Shown: in pieces, positions 27,279-36,697 of the stretch
Numbering within the stretch: the first letter of the stretch is position 1
Layout of the letters: every line of letters starts with the position of its first letter
DNA from: Bacteroidales bacterium
GTDB lineage: Bacteria > Bacteroidota > Bacteroidia > Bacteroidales > Muribaculaceae
NCBI GenBank assembly: GCA_019416425.1
Contig: DXXK01000041.1
Span: 1-64,000 of the forward strand
Length of the DNA stretch: 64,000 nt
Direction of reading: 5' to 3'
Notes under the pieces: model-generated
Told to the model about the DNA's origin: nothing
The model's database searches: none
What the model saw: the letters and a program-made list of their open reading frames with translations, nothing else
Made by a program: the position numbers and the translations under genes

Positions 27279-30200
27279 TTAGAGTTGTCTGATGTGTTTT
27301 CTGGAAATGTTCACTATTTTATCAAGCAGTACTTCCAGGGGTTCTCCTTTTTCAAATACTTTAGCACTTATGTTACTTCTGTATTCTGAAATCTTAATTT
27401 GCACATCATCTGAAAGTTTGTCTGCTTCAAGGATTGTTTTAACCATTGGATTGAGAATATCGCCAATATCCAATTTTACTTTGGTACATTCTATTATGAT
27501 TTCCGGATTCAAATGTTCAAGGTCTTTATTCTTATGATTACGAAGATCTACGCAACATAGGGCATATTCATTGGGATGATCAGCAGCCATTTTAATTTGG
27601 CGGGTACTCATGTGTGCTGGTTCGTTAAAATCCCATTTGCTTTTCACTTCAACATAATACACATCTAACCATTTGTCACCCTTCTTTATTCTGACTATTA
27701 TATCTTGTCCATTCTGAACATCGTCGGCTTTAGTATTGTCGTCCGTGTATGGACTTGTTGCTACTTGAACTAAATCTGAGCCTATCTTATCGCGTAACAC
27801 ATTCTCAATATGCTTACCGATTGCATGCAAATGATTGAATCGTGCCTTATTCTCATGTTCAAGCTCCTGTTGCCGTTCCATCGTATTCAACATATCTTCA
27901 ATATTACCGCCTTCGCTTAACTTTGCTAATCTGTCTAGACTTTCATCCTCAATATCCATAAGAGAGAATAGGCTCTTCTGAGCGTTCCCGCTTTTCATAC
28001 TGAAAGTATAGAGAGCTTTTTTATCATTTATTTGACCAAACCAATCCTCCCATTCTTTAGATTCAGCAATTTTAAGGACAATTGTTCGCACCACTTTCTC
28101 AAATTTTCTATTCTTGGCTTCTTGTTTCATATCTGTAACAAGACAACTTTCAATGCTAGTGGCGATATCCTTTGGCTCATCTAAGGGTAATGAAATGATG
28201 TTCTCAAATTCTGTATCAATCCATTTCTCGAGAAGGTCTTTCCCGAAAATTGCTTGATAAATAGTTGCCATCTCTAACGGGACACCTATATTTGTATGAA
28301 GATCACTCATCAAGCGTAGCTCTCCTCTTTGATTTGGAAGAATTCCGTAATCATTCAATCGTTTTTTGTGATCATCGTTCGTGGACGGACTATATTCAGT
28401 AAGAAATAATTTGAGCCAATTTTTATTCTGACTAACCCATATAGAATTCTTATTGCAAAGGGTGAAAAGAGTATAGTCCAGTAGAAAGTTGAAGGCGGCG
28501 TTGTAAAAATCCTCCTCGTTATCAGTCTTGAACCTAATGGTCTTTACTACATGGAACTCTTTTCCGTGGAATTCAGCAATCAGAGGCATTATTCGGCCTC
28601 TAGCATTGTTGAACTCAGACAAACAAGAAGCAGAACAAAAATTTATTAACGCACTCAACTGCTCATCAGGAAGAGTATTTTTTTCCTTATTGTTCAGAGT
28701 CATAGAGCGCCATAAACCCATAGTGGAGGCAATAGCTTTTTGTAACTCGGTTTGCGAATATTCGTTAACCTCGCATACGTCGAGGAAAGCAGAATCGAAA
28801 ATCTTCTTAGCGTCATCACCCATCACAATCTTTACTAAGTCATATACGGAGGCATCTATGAAGGATGCATTGTATAATTCGTTTTTCTTCCTCAAGTCAC
28901 CATCTCTATTAGGCAAAAGGGGATACTCCTTCATTACGTTTGTATTACCGCTATCTTTCATCAACATGAGGAAAGAATGTAAATCAGTTCTCTTTGATTT
29001 AATGGCATTGCATACATCTGCAATGGAAATGAAGAACTCGCTATCTCTATTACAGTCCCATTTATCTACTGTTTCAGACCATGCGATTATTTCAGAACTT
29101 GGCATTAAGAAGGAATTCCCATCCGATTTCTTTGGAAGACGAGCATATTCAGCCAATGTGGTTTCATATAGAGTTTTTTGTTCGGATGTAAGCCGGGAAT
29201 AGAAATCTGGATGAAGCAGTTTGACATTTGGGTCCGATACCGCATAATGGCTACCATTGATGGGAAGCACCTTCCAATCCGGGATTCTTGTATTCCATAG
29301 CGATTGCATTTGCTCGTAGAATTTTCTGGTTTCTTCATCCTCATTCAGCTGAGAAAATGAAACTTCACACATTACGCGGGACAATGTCTTGGCATTCTCA
29401 TCATTGGAATAATAATCAAACAATACATCTGCCATTTCCCTCAATACTTCTCTATTAACGGATCCTTTCTCTTGTTTCATTATTGTTGATCCAGGAAGCA
29501 TGATATTGTTGCGTTTCTCCACGGGATAGTAACGCTTAGAGTGGAATATGAAGTTCACGCCAAATGCTTCTGTACCCAATAATGGGAACCATAAAAAGAG
29601 ACTTGGAATATTGTAAACATCACCACATATTTTAGGGAATGGAGGAATAAGCACGACATCTCCCTTGTCCGATTTCAAACTCTTACATAAATAAATTGTC
29701 GAATCTGCGTTGCTTGTGTCATTTATGAGTGAAATCTTTTCGGTTACAACTTTCCATCCTTCTTTATTAGAAGCTTCGCAACTGCATTCTCCGCTTTTCT
29801 TAAAAATAAGATGTTCCTTAGTATTGTGATTTTGAATATCGATTTCTCTGATTCGAGAATTTATAACTAATACAAATGGTATTAAACGGATTGCATTTGA
29901 TATTTGTGCTGAAACTTCATTGACCTGCTTTGATGTCAAATAATAACGGAAAGATGTGGTGTCATCTGCGATTTCACTCAGGAGATTACCTTTCCAGAAC
30001 TGCTTAACCTCATCAAGTTGATTTTTCATTATAACCGGACCTTTTGGGGTATCCACAAAAGTACGGTCTAACTCAAAGTTTTTTATTTGCACATAGCCTT
30101 TAATTTCATCTTTCCCGGATTTAACAACAAAAGGTCCACTTACATACACCATACGGTTAAATGCATGAGTGGTCATAAACCCTGTTCCATATTGGCCAAC

Positions 30201-30497
30201 TTGATCCGCTCCATTTCGATCCTTTGAACTATCTTGCTTTACAAGCGCACGAAATGAAGTATAGTCAAATGGTTTTCCATGATGAGAGAAAATGATGCAA
30301 TTCTCTGTCAATTCTATTTTGATGCGTGCTTTTTCACTCGTATCACGTGCATTCTGAACGAGTTCCCAAATGGCGCGTTCTCCACTATTCTCATCTAAAT
30401 CTTCAAGGCCTTTCCGGATTTTATTACAGTAGCCTTCATATTCTAGACGCTCATCTTCTGCTTGCTGCCAACGTTCAACATCTGATAGATTCTCCAT
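27279..30497 (-). CDS. Sacsin/HSP90-type GHKL ATPase with C-terminal NOV (DUF3883) domain
   Basis: A 1072-residue protein. The N-terminus is a GHKL ATPase of sacsin type: N-box ELVQNARD at about 45-52, a degenerate G1 box FSHHGKPF near 70-77, and GQYGTGF at 101-107. The C-terminus is a NOV_C/DUF3883 domain with QDIIVRI (Asp932) and YYVEVKS (Glu950, Lys952), a D...ExK spacing like PD-(D/E)XK nucleases. The middle 800 residues have no clear domain. The ATG at 30497 is preferred to a TTG four codons earlier. It is AT-rich and transcribed divergently from a restriction-modification pair. MutL/MORC/HSP90-like ATPases are known partners of such systems; the combined function here is inferred. Confidence 0.85.
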   Translation of the reverse strand: MENLSDVERWQQAEDERLEYEGYCNKIRKGLEDLDENSGERAIWELVQNARDTSEKARIKIELTENCIIFSHHGKPFDYTSFRALVKQDSSKDRNGADQVGQYGTGFMTTHAFNRMVYVSGPFVVKSGKDEIKGYVQIKNFELDRTFVDTPKGPVIMKNQLDEVKQFWKGNLLSEIADDTTSFRYYLTSKQVNEVSAQISNAIRLIPFVLVINSRIREIDIQNHNTKEHLIFKKSGECSCEASNKEGWKVVTEKISLINDTSNADSTIYLCKSLKSDKGDVVLIPPFPKICGDVYNIPSLFLWFPLLGTEAFGVNFIFHSKRYYPVEKRNNIMLPGSTIMKQEKGSVNREVLREMADVLFDYYSNDENAKTLSRVMCEVSFSQLNEDEETRKFYEQMQSLWNTRIPDWKVLPINGSHYAVSDPNVKLLHPDFYSRLTSEQKTLYETTLAEYARLPKKSDGNSFLMPSSEIIAWSETVDKWDCNRDSEFFISIADVCNAIKSKRTDLHSFLMLMKDSGNTNVMKEYPLLPNRDGDLRKKNELYNASFIDASVYDLVKIVMGDDAKKIFDSAFLDVCEVNEYSQTELQKAIASTMGLWRSMTLNNKEKNTLPDEQLSALINFCSASCLSEFNNARGRIMPLIAEFHGKEFHVVKTIRFKTDNEEDFYNAAFNFLLDYTLFTLCNKNSIWVSQNKNWLKLFLTEYSPSTNDDHKKRLNDYGILPNQRGELRLMSDLHTNIGVPLEMATIYQAIFGKDLLEKWIDTEFENIISLPLDEPKDIATSIESCLVTDMKQEAKNRKFEKVVRTIVLKIAESKEWEDWFGQINDKKALYTFSMKSGNAQKSLFSLMDIEDESLDRLAKLSEGGNIEDMLNTMERQQELEHENKARFNHLHAIGKHIENVLRDKIGSDLVQVATSPYTDDNTKADDVQNGQDIIVRIKKGDKWLDVYYVEVKSKWDFNEPAHMSTRQIKMAADHPNEYALCCVDLRNHKNKDLEHLNPEIIIECTKVKLDIGDILNPMVKTILEADKLSDDVQIKISEYRSNISAKVFEKGEPLEVLLDKIVNISRKHIRQL

Positions 30498-30588
30498 AAT
30501 GAAAAACAATCTTTGATTTCTATAATCTTTTAATACTGTAGAAAGTTAAGAGTTATTGAGAGGGAATCCTATGCTTCCAACTCGACTA

Positions 30589-30620
30589 CAAATATACATC
30601 TTGTTTCGAAAATCAGCAAA
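30589..30620 (-). promoter_or_regulatory. Promoter of the sacsin-like ATPase gene
   Basis: On the minus strand TTTG (30620-30617) and TATATTTG (30596-30589) are separated by 20 bases, a full consensus match. The leader would be about 85 bases. Confidence 0.65.
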
Positions 30621-30638
30621 CGTTTTTGTAGGAAGGCT

Positions 30639-30654
30639 GCTATTCTTAAATAGC
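30639..30654. promoter_or_regulatory. Inverted repeat GCTATT/AATAGC between the divergent defence promoters
   Basis: Six-base arms around a four-base centre, flanked by direct copies of GGCTGC at 30635-30640 and 30655-30660. It lies between the two divergent promoters and could be an operator shared by both. Confidence 0.4.
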
Positions 30655-30663
30655 GGCTGCAAG

Positions 30664-30683
30664 TTTTCCATCGATGTGGAAAA
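30664..30683. promoter_or_regulatory. Inverted repeat TTTTCCA/TGGAAAA between the divergent defence promoters
   Basis: Seven-base perfect arms around a six-base centre. It ends 15 bases before the -33 element of the endonuclease promoter, a typical place for a regulator of a restriction-modification system. No separate controller-protein gene was found nearby, so the regulator could be the methyltransferase or a host protein. Confidence 0.45.
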
Positions 30684-30698
30684 TTAAGGAACGGAGTC

Positions 30699-30726
30699 TT
30701 GAAATCAATTAAATTTTGTATTTTTG
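30699..30726 (+). promoter_or_regulatory. Promoter of the endonuclease-methyltransferase unit
   Basis: TATTTTTG at 30719-30726 is an exact -7 match; a TTG at 30699-30701 lies 17 bases upstream. A TTG start codon that overlaps the -7 element is therefore ruled out and the ATG at 30745 used. Confidence 0.6.
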
Positions 30727-30744
30727 CAGATTGAAAGTAACAAT

Positions 30745-32346
30745 ATGGCGGTTTCCGAAGATAGAAAGTATACCAAGGCTTTCATATTCAACCTGCTGGA
30801 GGGGGTGAAAGGCAAGACTTTAGGAGAAGTTGACTCTTCTTCCCAATTTTCACGCACTGAAAAAAGCAGTAAAATCACAGGCATAGCCGGAGATGTCATC
30901 GAACAGTCAGTTTTTCGTTACGCACGTGACAGCAGACAGGAGTGCGATATCGAAATAGACGGACAGCTTGTAGAACTCAAAACCACCGGGGTAAGGGTTC
31001 CTAAATCAGATTATCATTTAGCCAAGGGCAAGACCGGAGACGCGTACAATGTTTATCTTGGCGCAAAAGAGGGAATAAGTATCACCGGTGTGACATTTGA
31101 ACCTACCATAGAGACCGACTTCCCGACATCTCATTTCTGGCAGAAAGCGGAACATCTGCTTATTGTGTTTTATGAATATAAATCATATGAGGTAGTTCCG
31201 GCATCGGAATATGCATCATTCTCGATTGTAGACTATTGCTACAATACCTTTTCCCACAATGAGAAGAATCAGTTGCAAAATGATTGGGAAATCGTAAGGG
31301 ACTATCTGCAACCAATATATGAGGAATACAAGAGCCAGGTTGAGAGGAATGAGAGACTTCAAGGTTTCACTCATATTCTCAGACCCGACCTGATGCTCAT
31401 TGAGCTCGTGCCCGGCTTTAAGAAACGCAAAAATGGAAGTTATCAAAAGCCCAGGTACAGGTTAAAACAAACTTTTGTAGATTACATAGTAAGGGGACAT
31501 TTCAATAAAAGCCGTCAATCCAATGAGATTCAGCTCAAAGAGTCTTTTTCAAGCTTTGCTGAACTTGACGCCCGATGTCATTCACTGACGGAACGATACG
31601 GAGGCAAAACGTTTGCTCAGCTTAAGGAGGAGCTTAAAATCGATACCGACGTCTCGGCCAAGGATTTCGGAGCGCTATGTATCCTCCGAATGTTTGACGT
31701 CGATGGAACTCGGCTTAATCAGATCACGGATTTTCAAAAAGCCGGAATAATAGCGAAGACCATAACCTTGACTCCCCATGGAGGCAGAACTGAAGACATG
31801 AAACTTCAGCATATCGATTTCGAGGAATGGGCAGACAGGGATGTGGATTTTGAAGAATCAGAAATATATACTTATTTCTGCGAACATTCCTTCCTCTGCC
31901 CGATATTCCGTGAACAGGGAGAAACGCAACGAGTCAGATTCGACAACGAGGATATGCAAGCTGCCGAAGATCAACGAGTCATTCAGGAACTTGGAAAAAC
32001 TACGTTTGAAGGATTCAAGCGATTTGCGTTTGATGATGAATTTATCAACGGACAAGTCAAACGCACATGGCATGACTCGCGTTCATTGATTCACAGGAAC
32101 GAGCTGGAGTGGGAGTACGTATTGGACAAAGACGGTAACAGACAGAAAAACGCCAGCGGCTCATACAAGGGGGCTCCAAATTTTCCTAAAAGTCGCGATT
32201 ATACGGTATTCTTTAGGGGTGGTGCCAACGATTCAAGCCAAAAGGCCAGAACCGAATGTGTGAACGGCATCTATATGCTGCCTCAATATTTCTGGCTTAA
32301 AGGTTCATATATCGTGGACAAACTCCGGACAATACAATTCTTATAA
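30745..32346 (+). CDS. Sau3AI/MutH-like type II restriction endonuclease
   Basis: A 533-residue enzyme. The N-terminal domain carries MutH/Sau3AI-type features: GIAGDVIEQ (Glu53) and EIDGQLVELKTTG with Asp72, Glu77 and Lys79 forming D-x4-E-x-K. The second half resembles the catalytically inactive DNA-binding repeat of Sau3AI, whose family length (about 490) is close. Sau3AI cuts GATC before the G; the same site is a reasonable guess here but not proven. The methyltransferase gene starts 6 bases after the stop, so both are co-transcribed. Base composition is AT-rich relative to flanking genes, indicating transfer. Confidence 0.85.
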   Translation: MAVSEDRKYTKAFIFNLLEGVKGKTLGEVDSSSQFSRTEKSSKITGIAGDVIEQSVFRYARDSRQECDIEIDGQLVELKTTGVRVPKSDYHLAKGKTGDAYNVYLGAKEGISITGVTFEPTIETDFPTSHFWQKAEHLLIVFYEYKSYEVVPASEYASFSIVDYCYNTFSHNEKNQLQNDWEIVRDYLQPIYEEYKSQVERNERLQGFTHILRPDLMLIELVPGFKKRKNGSYQKPRYRLKQTFVDYIVRGHFNKSRQSNEIQLKESFSSFAELDARCHSLTERYGGKTFAQLKEELKIDTDVSAKDFGALCILRMFDVDGTRLNQITDFQKAGIIAKTITLTPHGGRTEDMKLQHIDFEEWADRDVDFEESEIYTYFCEHSFLCPIFREQGETQRVRFDNEDMQAAEDQRVIQELGKTTFEGFKRFAFDDEFINGQVKRTWHDSRSLIHRNELEWEYVLDKDGNRQKNASGSYKGAPNFPKSRDYTVFFRGGANDSSQKARTECVNGIYMLPQYFWLKGSYIVDKLRTIQFL

Positions 32347-32352
32347 GAAATA

Positions 32353-34083
32353 ATGACAAACAAAGATCACCATATTAAAGTTGTAGAACTATTTGCTGGT
32401 GTTGGTGGATTCCGTATCGGACTTGAAGGTGCCTCGGACGCATACGATACGATCTGGAATAACCAGTGGGAACCCTCGACCGTACGTCAAGACGCGTCAC
32501 TCGTTTACCGGGCGCGTTTTGGTGAGAAAGGGCACAGCAATGTTGATATCAATGCAGTAAAGACAGAGGATATTCCTGACCATGACCTACTGGTAGGAGG
32601 ATTCCCCTGCCAGGATTATTCCGTTGCCTCAACCTTAAGTAAATCGGGAGGAATCGAAGGGAAGAAAGGTGTTCTGTGGTGGCAGATCTACAGAATCCTT
32701 AATGAAAAGGGGGAGAACAGACCTAAATATATATTCTTAGAAAACGTTGACCGTCTGTTGGGTTCTCCGGCTAAGCAACGAGGCAGGGATTTCGCAATTA
32801 TCCTTGCATCCTTGGCTGAGTTAGGCTATATCGTTGAATGGAGAGTGATAAATGCCGCTGAATACGGTATGCCACAGCGCCGGCGCCGCACCTATATCGT
32901 GGGTTTTCTGGAAGGGTCCAATATCCATCGAAAAGTCGAGAAACTGGATAATTGGGTACTGTATGATGGCGTAATGGCTAAAGCATTCCCATTCCAGAAG
33001 AAATCCGGCACAATATCGGAATTCAAGATAGAAGGCTCCATTCAAGAGGTTTCAGATGGATTTAACAAGGGTAAAAAAGACAGTCCATTCGGAGAAGCAG
33101 GAATAATGCGTAACCGTGAAGTATATTCCGTGGATGGCACAGCTGTATACGATGGTCCAACCATGACTCTTGGCGGCAATCTGGTGGATGAGAACCTGGT
33201 GCCGGAGGAGTACTTCATTCCGGATGATGAATTGCCCAAATGGGAGTATGAGAAAGGTGCCAAGAAAATTGAACGGATTTCTAAGGAGGGGTACAGCTAT
33301 ATTTTCTCAGAAGGAGGAATGGCGTTCCCTGATTCCATCGATAAACCTTCCAGGACCATCATTACAAGTGAAGGAGGAACTGCGCCCTCTCGGTTTAAAC
33401 ATGTGATAAAGACTCCTTCAGGCAGATACCGTAGACTTATTCCGCTGGAACTTGAAAGGCTTAACATGTTCCCGGATAACCATACGCTGCATGGAGAGGT
33501 CTCGGACGGCAAAAGAGCGTTCCTTATGGGAAACGCATTGGTATGTGGTGTCGTGAGGGAAGTCGGCAAGTCCCTCTTCAGGTTTATGTACGATGAAGAA
33601 CCTGTTTCCACCCATCCCATTGAAATGGAGCGCCATGCCCTACCTACCCTTGAACTCGACCTGTTCAATCAGTCAGCAGGTCCGTTGGTGTCGAATCCAA
33701 GAAAAAAAGTCTATTCGTTAGACTCTTCCAAACACGTTCTGGTTGGTTTTGTAAAACCTGACAATCAGGATTATTTCCTGAATGAAGGAGTTTCCAAAAT
33801 CTATTATACAGGAAAAACAAAATCATTCCCTTCTACGGTAGCCTTGAATAAGCTCTATTACTTCATGCCGTATATAAAGGGTAAAGGTGTTCGCGATCTG
33901 TACCTGATAAAGATAGCGCGTATAGGGAATAAAGCTGAAATTCATCCAGACTCTCATGACAAGGAGCCACGTCTTGTATTCGAACTTGAATATCTGGAAA
34001 GCCTTTCTGAGTACAAACCGATAACTCTCTCATTATTCAGGACATATGCCGACACCACATTAGGCAGGATAATGGATGTTTAG
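32353..34083 (+). CDS. DNA (cytosine-5) methyltransferase
   Basis: A 576-residue C5 methyltransferase. Motif I is LFAGVGGFR (13-21), motif IV GGFPCQDYS with catalytic Cys86, motif VI ENV at 130-132, motif VIII PQRRRR near 174-179, motif IX RLIPLELERLNMFPDNH and motif X GNALVCGVV. The target-recognition region lies between VIII and IX. About 140 residues after motif X form an extra domain that I cannot name. It should protect the site cut by the neighbouring endonuclease. M.Sau3AI is also a C5 enzyme, which supports pairing with a Sau3AI-like nuclease. Confidence 0.95.
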   Translation: MTNKDHHIKVVELFAGVGGFRIGLEGASDAYDTIWNNQWEPSTVRQDASLVYRARFGEKGHSNVDINAVKTEDIPDHDLLVGGFPCQDYSVASTLSKSGGIEGKKGVLWWQIYRILNEKGENRPKYIFLENVDRLLGSPAKQRGRDFAIILASLAELGYIVEWRVINAAEYGMPQRRRRTYIVGFLEGSNIHRKVEKLDNWVLYDGVMAKAFPFQKKSGTISEFKIEGSIQEVSDGFNKGKKDSPFGEAGIMRNREVYSVDGTAVYDGPTMTLGGNLVDENLVPEEYFIPDDELPKWEYEKGAKKIERISKEGYSYIFSEGGMAFPDSIDKPSRTIITSEGGTAPSRFKHVIKTPSGRYRRLIPLELERLNMFPDNHTLHGEVSDGKRAFLMGNALVCGVVREVGKSLFRFMYDEEPVSTHPIEMERHALPTLELDLFNQSAGPLVSNPRKKVYSLDSSKHVLVGFVKPDNQDYFLNEGVSKIYYTGKTKSFPSTVALNKLYYFMPYIKGKGVRDLYLIKIARIGNKAEIHPDSHDKEPRLVFELEYLESLSEYKPITLSLFRTYADTTLGRIMDV

Positions 34084-34096
34084 TTGTCGTAGTATT

Positions 34097-34125
34097 AACT
34101 GATTAGTGACACTAACCAGTTTATT
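34097..34125 (+). terminator. Hairpin terminator of the restriction-modification unit
   Basis: AACTGATTAGTG (34097-34108) and CACTAACCAGTT (34110-34121) form a 12-pair stem with one G-T pair, followed by TTATTGTT. It lies 13 bases after the methyltransferase stop. Confidence 0.6.
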
Positions 34126-34221
34126 GTTCTCGTTGCGGAGAGTGGTTTTGCGGGACTACCGTTAAATGCGGTTTTTAGGATGGTCGTTATGTCCGGTATT
34201 GGTGGAGACGGAAATTTTTTG

Positions 34222-34229
34222 TAATTTTG
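34222..34229 (+). promoter_or_regulatory. -7 element immediately before the TPR gene
   Basis: TAATTTTG ends five bases before the ATG at 34235, so the mRNA would be leaderless or begin near the second ATG at 34241. Confidence 0.45.
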
Positions 34230-34234
34230 CGGAT

Positions 34235-36697
34235 ATGGACATGCTGAAAATCGGGACGGCGGTGGCAGTATCCGCCTTCTTATATATGATGCCGGTCGGT
34301 GCGGTGCAGGCGGCCGACGGCCAGGGGCGGTCGCTCGGGATAGGGCGTCGCGTGGAGTCCGTGCGTCCGGTCAACGTGTGGCCGGTGGCCGGTGCGGGAC
34401 AGCTGATGGACGCCTGTCGACCGGGGGGTACATTCCGCTTCTCGGAGGGAGAGCCGGATTCGGAATGGCGAACCTTGCTGGATGCCTATAAACTCGACGC
34501 GCCCGGCACCGCCGACATGCTGCGCCGCTACGCCGAGCGCAACCAGGCCGGCATGCACGCCAACGAAGCCCGTCTGCTGCTGGCCGACATCGACTTCTTC
34601 CACCGGAACTGGCCCGAGGCCCTGGCTCTATACAAGAAAGCCGACATCAAGGGCCTGTCCCGGCCCGACCGCTCGCTCTACTCCTACCGCAAGGCGCTGT
34701 GTATGATCAAGACCGGATTCTACGGCGAGGCTGCTACGGAACTCAAAAACGTCAAGGGTGGTATGTTCGATGACGTACGGAACTTCTACACCGCCTACTG
34801 CGACTATATCCAGGGCAATCTGGACAAGGCATACGACGGCTTCGCGTGTGTGAAACCCGGCATCCGCGGCCTGGAGGCAGGATACTATATGGTGCAGATT
34901 CAGTACACCCGCGGAGAATACGAGGAGGTGGTGGAAAAGTCCCAGAGCCTGATGTTCAAGAATCCCGTGCCGGAACTATGCGCCGAACTGCATCGCGTCA
35001 CGGGTCTTAGCTACTTCAAGCTCGACGAATACGATGTGGCTCGCCAGTCGCTGCTGAATTATCTGGACCAGAACAAGGGGGAGGTGAACGCCGAGGCCCT
35101 GTATGCCCTGGGTGTCATCGAATACGAGGACGGAGAATATGAATCGGCGGCGAAATACCTGACGCAGGTCACCGAGGACGGAGAGCGCGGTCCGGTGACA
35201 CAAAGCGCGTGGCTGTTCCTGGGCCAGAGTCGTCTGCAGATGGACGACGTGCAGGGAGCGACACTGGCGTTCGAGAAGGCATCGGCCTACGAGGCCGACC
35301 CCGCCGTGGCGCAGACGGCGCTCTACGACTACATAACCGCGCAGACACGCGGAGGAAACGTCCCGTTCGCCCGCTCGGCCAAGCTGCTCGAGACATACCT
35401 GAAGCGCTGGCCCAACTCCGAGCATGCTCCCGAAGTGGAGGAATACCTGGCCACAGCCTACTTCAACGACCATAACTACCTGAAGGCCATTTCTACAGTG
35501 GACGCAGTCAAGAATCCCTCCGAGGCACTGGCGGGAGTAAGGCTGAAGGCTCTCTACGCCCAGGGCATCAGCACCGCCGCCAACGGCGACGTGGCTGCCA
35601 GCGGTACATACTTTGAACGCGCGTCGCGGATGAAGAACATCGACCCGCTGATAGCGGGACAGTCGCTGCTGTGGCTTGGCGACGCCAACTACGACGCCGG
35701 CAAATTCAAGACCGCCGCATCGAACTATAAGTCCTTCCTGGCGGTCGCCAAGCCGTCGGCCAACCGAACCCTTTGCCTGTACGACCTGGCATACGCCCAG
35801 TACCGCCTTGGCAGCTACGCCGAAGCCGCCAGGAACTTCCAAAATGCATTGGAGGCACGTCCGGCCCTGACCAAGGCCCTTGCCGACGACGCCAGAATAC
35901 GCCGTGCCGACTGCCTGTACTATACCGGCCAATATGCAGGGTCACAGGCCCTCTACGACGAGGCAATCAACTCAGGGGCGCAGGATTCCGACTATGCCGC
36001 CTACCGCAGCGCCATGCTTGCCGGCAAGAACGCCGGACAGCGCCGCAAGATCGAACTTTTAGAGGAGTTCATCTCCGGCTATCCCAACTCCAAATGGCTG
36101 TCAGCCGCGTTGCTGGAGAAGGCCCTGACGCATGAGGAGCTCGGCGAGGCCGATAGGGCTGCGGAAGCCTACCGCCGCCGCATGGGAATCACAAAGGATA
36201 TAGACATCGATGAGCTGCTTCGTGCAGCCAAGGCCAACGACATGTCGGGCGATGCCCCCGAGGAGCAGCTGAAACTGATAGACCGCATACGTCATCAAGG
36301 CAACCTCGGCGCCGATGACATGGCCGAGCTTGAGTTGTATGAGGCCAATGCCCTGGCCGCCACAGGCGCGGACAGGCAGGCCGACGAGATCCTGAGCCGC
36401 CTGGCCGCCAATCCCGAGAGCCTGGTGGGGGCTACTGCCGCCGTGACGCTGGCCCAACGCCTGAATGCCGCGCAGAAATACCAGGAGGCCTATGACCTGA
36501 TGGTAGACTTCACCGATAACGGTACGCCGCATTCCTACTGGCTTGCCAAGGGCTTCATAGCGCTGGCCGACGCCTGCAACGGCATAGGGCGCCGCGACCT
36601 GGCGCGCGAATACCTAACCTCCCTCCGCGACAATTACCCCGGCAACGAGGCCGACATCAAGTCGGACATCAACTCGCGCCTTAAGAAACTTAAGTAA
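34235..36697 (+). CDS. Large exported TPR-repeat protein
   Basis: An 820-residue protein with a signal peptide (VAVSAFLYMMPVGAVQAADG) followed by more than ten TPR or TPR-like helical pairs (LLADIDFFHRNWPEALALYKKA, ALGVIEYEDGEYESAAKYLTQ, LYDLAYAQYRLGSYAEAARNFQNA, and others). No enzyme motif is present. Such periplasmic TPR proteins in Bacteroidales often act as scaffolds for envelope assembly, a general expectation only. Return to GC-rich codon use marks the right border of the defence island. Its stop codon lies inside the left arm of the palindromic element that separates it from the outer-membrane protein gene. Confidence 0.8.
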   Translation: MDMLKIGTAVAVSAFLYMMPVGAVQAADGQGRSLGIGRRVESVRPVNVWPVAGAGQLMDACRPGGTFRFSEGEPDSEWRTLLDAYKLDAPGTADMLRRYAERNQAGMHANEARLLLADIDFFHRNWPEALALYKKADIKGLSRPDRSLYSYRKALCMIKTGFYGEAATELKNVKGGMFDDVRNFYTAYCDYIQGNLDKAYDGFACVKPGIRGLEAGYYMVQIQYTRGEYEEVVEKSQSLMFKNPVPELCAELHRVTGLSYFKLDEYDVARQSLLNYLDQNKGEVNAEALYALGVIEYEDGEYESAAKYLTQVTEDGERGPVTQSAWLFLGQSRLQMDDVQGATLAFEKASAYEADPAVAQTALYDYITAQTRGGNVPFARSAKLLETYLKRWPNSEHAPEVEEYLATAYFNDHNYLKAISTVDAVKNPSEALAGVRLKALYAQGISTAANGDVAASGTYFERASRMKNIDPLIAGQSLLWLGDANYDAGKFKTAASNYKSFLAVAKPSANRTLCLYDLAYAQYRLGSYAEAARNFQNALEARPALTKALADDARIRRADCLYYTGQYAGSQALYDEAINSGAQDSDYAAYRSAMLAGKNAGQRRKIELLEEFISGYPNSKWLSAALLEKALTHEELGEADRAAEAYRRRMGITKDIDIDELLRAAKANDMSGDAPEEQLKLIDRIRHQGNLGADDMAELELYEANALAATGADRQADEILSRLAANPESLVGATAAVTLAQRLNAAQKYQEAYDLMVDFTDNGTPHSYWLAKGFIALADACNGIGRRDLAREYLTSLRDNYPGNEADIKSDINSRLKKLK

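Noticed and set aside
27279..34083. Assigning the island to a named defence system such as DISARM or BREX
   Set aside because: None of the hallmark genes of those systems is present; only restriction-modification plus the ATPase is supported.
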